Shown piece after piece: positions 57,084-64,000 of a DNA stretch of 64,000 nucleotides. Every line of letters begins with the position of its first letter. The first letter of the stretch is position 1. This stretch comes from Synchiropus splendidus. Taxonomy: Eukaryota; Chordata; Actinopteri; Syngnathiformes; Callionymidae. Where the stretch lies: NCBI RefSeq assembly GCF_027744825.2, contig NC_071349.1:19282501-19346500 (forward strand), written 5' to 3'. A model generated the notes under the pieces. It was not told where the DNA came from. It ran no database searches and worked only from the letters and a program-made list of their open reading frames with translations. The translations under genes were made by a program, and so were the position numbers.

Positions 57084-57290
57084 CAGACCATATGGGGGTA
57101 AGAGAGACAGCTCAGGCAGCCAAGGTCTTCTCCTTCTTTACTATAATGGTGAAAGTGGTTGACAAGAAATTCAAAATGTTTCCATCAAGTCAATCAATAC
57201 TTGATTTATGGGAAGTTATCAATCCAAAACTCTAGGACTAGGAAGATCCAAAGTCTTCTCAACCCTCTTTTCTCTCCACTGCAGAAGACA

Positions 57291-60200
57291 ATGGAAGGAG
57301 ACATGCAGCTGTTTACCGTCTGGATTCTCTTTGGTTTGCTGTCATCATGTATGTCCCAGACCACAGTGAGGCCTGCTCCGACACCATCGTCGTCCTCACA
57401 GCCCCGAACAGAGAGACTAAAGCTCAGGCTGTCGGGATTCCCCCGCAAACACAACGAAGGCCGCGTCGAGCTTTTCTACAAGGGCGAGTGGGGAACCATC
57501 TGCGACGATGACTTCTCCTTATCAAATGCCAACGTTCTCTGTCGACAGCTAGGCTTTGTCTCTGCCACAGGCTGGACTCACAGTGCCAAATATGGCAAAG
57601 GCCAAGGTGAAATATTGTGAAACTAAGACCAATAACTCGCCGTCATATGACTTCATTTTCTTCTTGCTTCACAGGGAAGATATGGCTGGATAATGTCCAG
57701 TGCAACGGGGGCGAGAAAAGTATTGAGTCCTGTAAGTCACGCGGCTGGGGAAACAGTGACTGCACGCATGACGAAGACGCTGGCGTTGTGTGCAAAGATG
57801 AAAGGATTCCAGGCTTCGTCGACCCAAATGTCATTGAAGTAAGTCACTGAAGACTCATTCTGACGTGTACTTTTTCAGATGTATTGAAGAAGTTGGGTAC
57901 AATCAAGACGCCCTTGCAGTGGGCGCACAATTGAACTCATCTGGGATTGTTTAAAACCACAACATGACTCCACCGCACTACAATCACGACAACTGTGTCC
58001 ATGTTCCAGCTGGGTTTTTTTCCCGCAGGAAAAAAAGTTTTGTGCTCAAACTAATGATAAACATTTATTTACACTGTCATGGGAAGCTAGGTCATGACCT
58101 GTGGGTCATTAGTTCAAATCTCACTCTGCTCTGGAAGGAAGGAAGGAAGGACGGGGAAGAAAACAACTAATCCAAGAGTTGTTTTAGAGCCAAAAATAAT
58201 AACAAGAAAAATGTTTCCAGTTATGTCTGCATGTTCATCCTGTCTGGTGTGAGTTAGTTTTTAAATCACTCACATCTGTGGCCAGATTTATCTCTTCTTG
58301 ACACCAGACTGGAACAACTCGCTGTGAGTGAGACGATACAGATAATAAACATGTCCAAACCTGAGTGTTGAATAATGCTAGTAATGAAAAAAACAATAAA
58401 ACAAAGACATGTGAACAGGAATTTTAAGTAGCTTCTATTTTCTGATTCCCGACAGGCCAATGTCGATTTTAACAAGGTGGAGGAGGTGCGGCTGCGGCCC
58501 GTCGTTGCCACCGCCAAAAAGAAGATGCCGGTCACTGAGGGTGTGGTGGAGGTCAAGTACAAAGACGGATGGGCTCAGATCTGCGACGTGGGCTGGACAG
58601 CGAAGAACACGCGCGTCGTCTGTGGCATGATGGGATTCCCTCATGAGAAGAAGGTCAACAAGAACTTCTATAGGTAGCGCATTATTCTCTTAAACACTTG
58701 CTGTAAGTGAGTGGCACACAGATGGGAATGTTGGCCATTTGGTGTTTATCTCTTAGACAGCAGACGATTGAAGAGTTGAGAATTTTTTAATTGGGTTTTA
58801 GACCTTTGGACTGAGTCGTATAATGACTGATCATGGGGTATTTGAGGGCTCAGACCTTCCATGTTTTTTTCCAGTTCCGCCCTGTGTGCCAAAATTCCAC
58901 GGCTGACTCCAGTCAGAGGCCTTTCATTCATCCCGTCTGTGGGTTCACAGTAGCACGGGGGGGAAATGTGTGTTTTCTCTCGGGGGTGTGCGAAGGCTGG
59001 AGCTGCAGGGAGGATCCAAGTGGAGGAGGAGGAGGAGGAGGAGGAGGAGGAAGGAGGGGAGGCGTGTGGAGTCCAGTCATGTAACAGCTCTAAATCTGAA
59101 CTTAGAAAGCACAGCGGCGTAACAAAGAGCTGGGACGTTGATCGGTTGTGAAAACTTTGTAGGACTTGAGAAGGAAAAATGCTGTTACTTGAAGCATTAT
59201 TATCTAAACAATTAGATTAGAGTAGATTTTAACAACAAGATAAAAGTTACTGCTGCTGTCTTGACCAGGACTCCTGTCATTTCTGCTTACGTTTTTCTCG
59301 TGGTCTGTGACTTATACAACAATGCAACTAACATCTGGGTTCATGCTGCCAGAATATTGAGCCTTGACACATCAAACCGATGAAATCACAGGCGTCTTAT
59401 TGACCTTACACCCCAAATGCGCTGTTTTCACCCGCGTGTCTACAGCTCCTCCAACTGATCTCCTGGAGGACCAGAGACTTTCATGGAATGTCAGCTATGT
59501 TATCCTCCGCGGAGGCTCGGGTACGGAGTGCGGATACAATTGCGTGTGCCATAAGCAGCCTGTAAAAGTGTGTATTTGCATGCGGTCTCTCTCCTGTGTG
59601 TGACGGAATTTGGCCGTCTCATCATTGCAGACGTCTGAAACGGCGGGCGGCTGAGAACCCCAGCAGGTCAAAGGGTAATGTTTCCACAGGTGGAAGGTAC
59701 TGTTGGTGGCCAAAGTAGTTAGACAGCGGGGCGTCTGCACATGAAAAGCAATGTAGCTGTAGTGTGTGTGGTGCATGTGAGCCCTAGTTTGTGTAGTTTT
59801 ATCGACTGTATGTCTTCTCAACAACTGTTTCCACCGACTTAAAAAAGTGTCTCTATTCATCTCAGCCCTGGGGTGGTGCAGGTTTTTGTTCCAACCACTC
59901 CTGAAGAATGTAATCAATGGATCAGTCAAGTGCTTGTTTCAGCTGAGGCCTGATTGCTTAAACTTTGTGCTCGATGGTTGGAACAAAAACCGGCACCACC
60001 TCGGCCCTTCAAGGGATGAGTTGAATATCCCTGCACTAGAGACTAACCTGGTATTGCAGTGCCCAAGCCTGGGCACACATGCCTCTCTGCTCTGTCACAT
60101 CTGTCGGCTAGAACACCGGGACATTTCATGCAGTGATCTTGCTTGAGTTCTCGAGGCGCACAGTAGTTTCCTGCATGACTTCAGTAGACATTAAACTACA

Positions 60201-63200
60201 AGAAAACAGCAGCATGAGGTCAAAGGTATGTGGGCATGAAACAGAGAAGCAACTTTATATATAAAGTTTATATATAAAGCAACTTTATATACAATAACAT
60301 AAAACATTCATATTCAAATACTGTACACCCAGAAGTGTTGCTCCACATAATTTTGACTTCAGTGTGTCCTATTACAGCTTGTTTAACTGACTGAGATTCA
60401 GTATCTGTTTTATCCAGCTGCACAAACCCTTCAGTCTAACCCGTGTTTACCTTGCAGGCCGGCACCCAAAGCTAAAGCTAACGCTAAATCTAAACAGAGC
60501 AGCGCTGGCAAAAAGTCAACAGGAGGGTAACTATTGAAGGGCCTTTTCTAAAAGTCAATATAAAAGTTCAACTTGAACTCATTTGGTCTTGAGTTTTCAA
60601 TGAAATCGATCTGTGATTTCTAGTAGAGGGTATTTAGTCTTACATAGGGTTTGCCATGCTAAGCTAGCCAATTGTGCTTTTGTACATTTTAAACCCATGT
60701 ATTGGAGCATTTATTCAAAAAGTGAAACTATAGATTTTTTACCAATATATTTTCTACAATAAGCTGATATTTATCTTGTTGTGATTGTGATCTTGTTTTA
60801 AATAATAAATACATGTTTTGTTTGACTTCATTTGTTGTTGATTCCATTTACTTTTGTGTGTCATTGTTGAAGCAATGAAATCACATTTTTGCAAATGATT
60901 GAGTTTGAAAAATCAAGCTGGACTCGGTTCACATTTCTTGAAACTTCCTGAACTTGATTTGTCACTCAAGCCTGTTTGAGTTAACAAATTCTTCCTTGTG
61001 CTCAGGTTGTATCTGGAGCGGCAGAAGAACCATTACCACATCCATTCAGTGGCCTGCATGGGGACAGAGGTCCACCTGGCTGCCTGTCCTCTGGAGTTCA
61101 GCAAACCAAACAGCACCATCAGCTGCGACGGCGGCATGCCAGCCGTGGTCAGCTGCATCCCAGGACCACTCTTTATGCAAAACACGGCCTTTAAGAAGAA
61201 GCTGAAAACATCGGTAACATTTTCAACTTCAACCTATTCTTCATTTGCTGCTTTGAAAATAACAGAATCTCCTTCCTCAGAATAACGTCCGTCTGAAAGG
61301 GGGTGCCCAGCCTGGGGAGGGACGAGTGGAGGTGCTGAAGGACAACGAGTGGGGGACAGTTTGTGATGACCGCTGGAACCTGCAGTCAGCTAGTGTGGTC
61401 TGCAGGGAGCTCGGCTTCGGCAGTGCCAAAGAGGCTCTCACCGGAGCTCGCATGGGTCAGGGTGAGTCATGCTGAATACACCTGCCATTAGAAACCGGAG
61501 GAGCCCCCGTCTTTATCAGTCCATCAGCTACTCCAGAGTCAAATACTTCAGTATTTGACCAGAAGTTGATATTTTTGCACACAGTGTAGCTCTTTATCCC
61601 CAAGTATTTCCAGACTTGGAGGCCATCACAGATGAATTGTGTCGTTCCGAGAAATCATTTTATGTACATTTTAATTCCCTTCATACAAACAGAAGCAGCC
61701 TTTTCAGCAGACCTTGGCAGAGACGTACAAGCTCATGTGTACTTAAAAAATAATTCTACCACGGAGGAAGTTTCCGAGGATACGCTCCACAAAATCCCTT
61801 TGAGGTTTCAGCACACTCGCCGGGGAATATCAGGCCACCACAGGGACTACATCAGTCAGAGAGACATTCCTAAACGTCACTGATGTCAGGAGAGGTCCGT
61901 GGAATTCCATTTGCATTGCATAATGTAGTCTCCTGGTGCAGTTTAGAGTGTGAGTGTAAAGTAAAGAGCTGCTGATTTAGAGCGGCAACGTCAGCAAACA
62001 TGGTGCGTAGGGTTCGTCTCAGCTTGCCTGGCACTTGACTAGCAGTAAGAGTCAATCTGACGTCTCTCAAAATCCTGCTTGGTGACAGGCTTTTAGCCAG
62101 GAGGGCGTCTGGTCTTCCTGAGGCGCTGAACTGCAAAACATGAAAAATGACTCTGTATCTCCCGTATCCACAGCAGGACGCCCGATCACTTGTGCCTGTA
62201 TAGTGCCCTACTCCTAGTCTCATCACATTTCCTAGTTTTCATCACATTGATTTCCATGAAAAGGCTGTTTCCGCCCGGTAATTTTGTTGAAAATGATCGA
62301 AATTCCCCATTGCAGGCGTAGCTTGGCCATCGCGGGCGGCATTATTGTTTACCGTAATCTTCACATCTCGCCAGTCGCCACACTCGCGGCATGTCAGCGC
62401 CCTGATTGATGGGATGTCTGACGCTGATCAGAGGAGGAAATGCAGATATGTTCCAAATTTTAAACAATATATAGCTGAACAGGGATCAAAATTCATGTGA
62501 TTCAATTTATTTAATCAAGCGGTCAATAATTCATATATATTTCGTTTGAATGAATGAATGATTTAATGAGTGACAGTTCAGAAAACAGATACACAGCTGA
62601 TACAACTGTTGCTTATCTTGCATAAATATATATGAATGAAGATGAACAAAACTGTTGACATCTGGCTTGTAGTGAGGGAAAGAATATGTATATTTTTTAA
62701 TGAATTAGTGAAACAGCTGCACAGGAGACTCCTGCATCTGAAAGTGTTCCCGTGGCAACATCTGCTGAGTTCATCTCTGTCAACCATTATTTGACTCTGA
62801 TGTCTGTTTTTTTGTTATTTTTGTATAAGATGTTTACAGCTTGCGTTTTACAAAGCAAGTTGTAAAGTCAGTCGTCGACATGATGTGTTGGGAGGGGAAT
62901 GGGCTGGGTCGTGGATTTGCCCCGTTTAAAAAATCTGAGCTAAAAGCCTGTTTGGTGCTCAAAAAAAAAGACGACATATTCATGAGTGGGATTCATGCGG
63001 TGCAGTTGTGATGAGATGACTGTTTGTTTATGATGATGTCTCAGGTATGGGCCCAATCTATATGAATGAGGTGAAGTGTGTCGGCCAGGAAAGGTCCATC
63101 TGGAACTGCCCCTTCCGAAACATCACATCAGAGGACTGTAAGCACTCGGAGGACGCCGCTGTGCGCTGCAACCTTCCACACATGGGCCTGGAGAACACGG

Positions 63201-63650
63201 TCAGATACTGCACTGCATTTGACTGTACGGGCATGAAACACGTGCAGTCTGCTTCCTTTCAACTGATCTCTAACATTTTTATTGGTGTCAAGGACTGGTT
63301 TTCTGATGTAGTTTAATGTACTGGGTATCTATTGAAACCCAGTCATGACACTAGTTAAGAGTAGCTTACACACAAATGTCACGTAGAATTCTAACGCTTC
63401 CATTCTACTACTCAATTGTGTGTCCTTTCTGGCACTCGTCTCGCTGCTTTGTGGACACTAACCGCTCAGACTCTCCCAGATCCGGCTCACAGGGGGAAGG
63501 ACGAGGTACGAGGGTCGAGTGGAGGTGTACGGCCCAGACGGGAATGGGACAGACACCTGGGGCCTGATCTGTGGGGAGACATGGACCACTAAGGAGGCCA
63601 TGGTAGCCTGCAGGCAGTTGGGCCTGGGCTACGCTAACCAGGCTGTGCGA
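57291..63650 (+). CDS. loxl3: Lysyl oxidase-like 3, 5' part (gene continues off right edge)
   Basis: LOXL3 is a secreted copper amine oxidase that oxidises lysines in collagen and elastin. Exons seen are 57291-57606, 57675-57838, 58456-58673, 60458-60526, 61006-61213, 61281-61461, 63045-63199 and 63480-63650, giving 494 residues with joining phases. There is a signal peptide ([17 protein letters not shown]). SRCR1 is at about 43-148 ([51 protein letters not shown]). SRCR2 follows from about 166 and is interrupted by the inserted exon. SRCR3 ([20 protein letters not shown]) starts at about 326. SRCR4 ([25 protein letters not shown]) is cut by the edge. The catalytic domain lies outside. Sequence words favour LOXL3 over LOXL2. 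The start could also be the ATG four codons later. Confidence 0.92.
58083..58150 (+). repeat. Possible SINE fragment followed by (GGAA)n
   Basis: gtcattagttcaaatctcac contains a B-box-like GTTCAAATC, and ggaaggaaggaagg follows. It is a weak match. Confidence 0.25.
59021..59060 (+). repeat. (GGA)n microsatellite
   Basis: Perfect gga/gag triplets in a loxl3 intron. Confidence 0.9.
59848..60037. mobile_element. hAT-like palindromic MITE in loxl3 intron
   Basis: ggggtggtgcaggtttttgt and acaaaaaccggcaccacctc are inverted copies around ttccaacca / tggttggaa. The right end gatgagttgaatatccctgc is an inverted CAGGGATATTCAACTC-type hAT terminus. Confidence 0.6.
60458..60526 (+). CDS. loxl3: loxl3 lysine-rich cassette exon
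   Basis: A 69-base exon with phase-2 borders on both sides (tttaccttgcag acceptor, gg|gtaact donor). It encodes [23 protein letters not shown] inside SRCR2. Skipping it keeps the frame and gives NFYRLYLERQ, which lines up with human LOXL3 AFYRLLAQRQ. It is therefore an insertion relative to the mammalian form and likely alternatively spliced. Confidence 0.7.
61462..63044 (+). other. loxl3 intron between SRCR3 exons
   Basis: No exon, RNA or clear repeat recognised in this 1.6 kb intron. Confidence 0.5.
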
Positions 63651-64000
63651 GTAGGTTATTCAGCAAAACCTGCATATAACCTGCGAATCACTCACTGACA
63701 AAATGAAGCAGAGAAACGGTGGCAAATAGGTGGCTCATAAAGGGGGAGCACTGAAGGACATGTAACCAAAATAACTTTGTTCCAACATTTTTTTATTTGC
63801 AAATATAATTGCCAGTCATGATTTCTTTTATCAGTATTATGCATGAAACATAATATCCCTCTAATGGACCCTCAAGGACTCTGTCATTCAGTTCCACTGC
63901 TCTCAGACCAGTTCTTCCAAACCGCCCGATTAGGTTCTGAATCATGTTATTATACAAGATGAGTATCTGTTCAAATGTTGCCAGAATCTTATGTGCCAGT

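Larger units (their letters stand above)
53580..57284. other. Interval pank2 to loxl3 first coding exon
   Basis: No coding exon seen beyond a possible noncoding first exon of loxl3. It contains one common fish repeat and a nested pair of foldback MITEs at its right end. Confidence 0.45.

Overview
The window is nuclear DNA from a teleost fish, probably a percomorph. The evidence is spliced vertebrate genes with GT-AG introns, fish-type MAVS and LOXL3 sequences, and abundant short hAT-like foldback elements and (TA)n arrays. The species cannot be named from the sequence alone. Six protein-coding genes and one microRNA gene are supported. Layout, left to right: (1) 1-11.5 kb, minus strand: the 5' three coding exons of a Rab11 family-interacting protein, best matched to RAB11FIP5; the gene runs off the left edge. 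(2) About 11.6-30.7 kb: a long stretch with no gene, holding degraded LINE pieces, foldback repeats, microsatellites and some non-repetitive stretches that could be regulatory. (3) 30,776-31,882, plus strand: a single-exon orphan GPCR, gpr151. (4) 36.6-46.6 kb, plus strand: two complete head-to-tail genes of the mitochondrial antiviral adaptor MAVS. They share exon phases, an N-terminal CARD and a C-terminal tail anchor, but have very different middle regions. (5) 48.4-53.6 kb, plus strand: pank2 (pantothenate kinase, first step of CoA synthesis) with mir-103 in its fifth intron. (6) 57.3 kb to the right edge, plus strand: the first eight coding exons of loxl3 (lysyl oxidase-like 3), ending inside the fourth SRCR domain. 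The MAVS-PANK2 order matches human 20p13, and RAB11FIP5 and LOXL3 both lie on human 2p13, so this fish segment joins two ancestral synteny blocks. The most interesting feature is the tandem mavs pair. By reading, the upstream copy has a full set of signalling motifs (PEENSF, PVQDT and a pLxIS-type SLQIS) and an IRF-type PRDI-like element about 0.2 kb upstream. The downstream copy keeps TRAF-like sites but has LETIS where a pLxIS-like motif would be expected. This suggests divided or divergent roles in RIG-I-like receptor signalling. Other points are an in-frame lysine-rich cassette exon in loxl3, a family of at least eleven hAT-like foldback MITEs including one nested insertion with a target duplication, and a pank2 N-terminus with no visible mitochondrial presequence.
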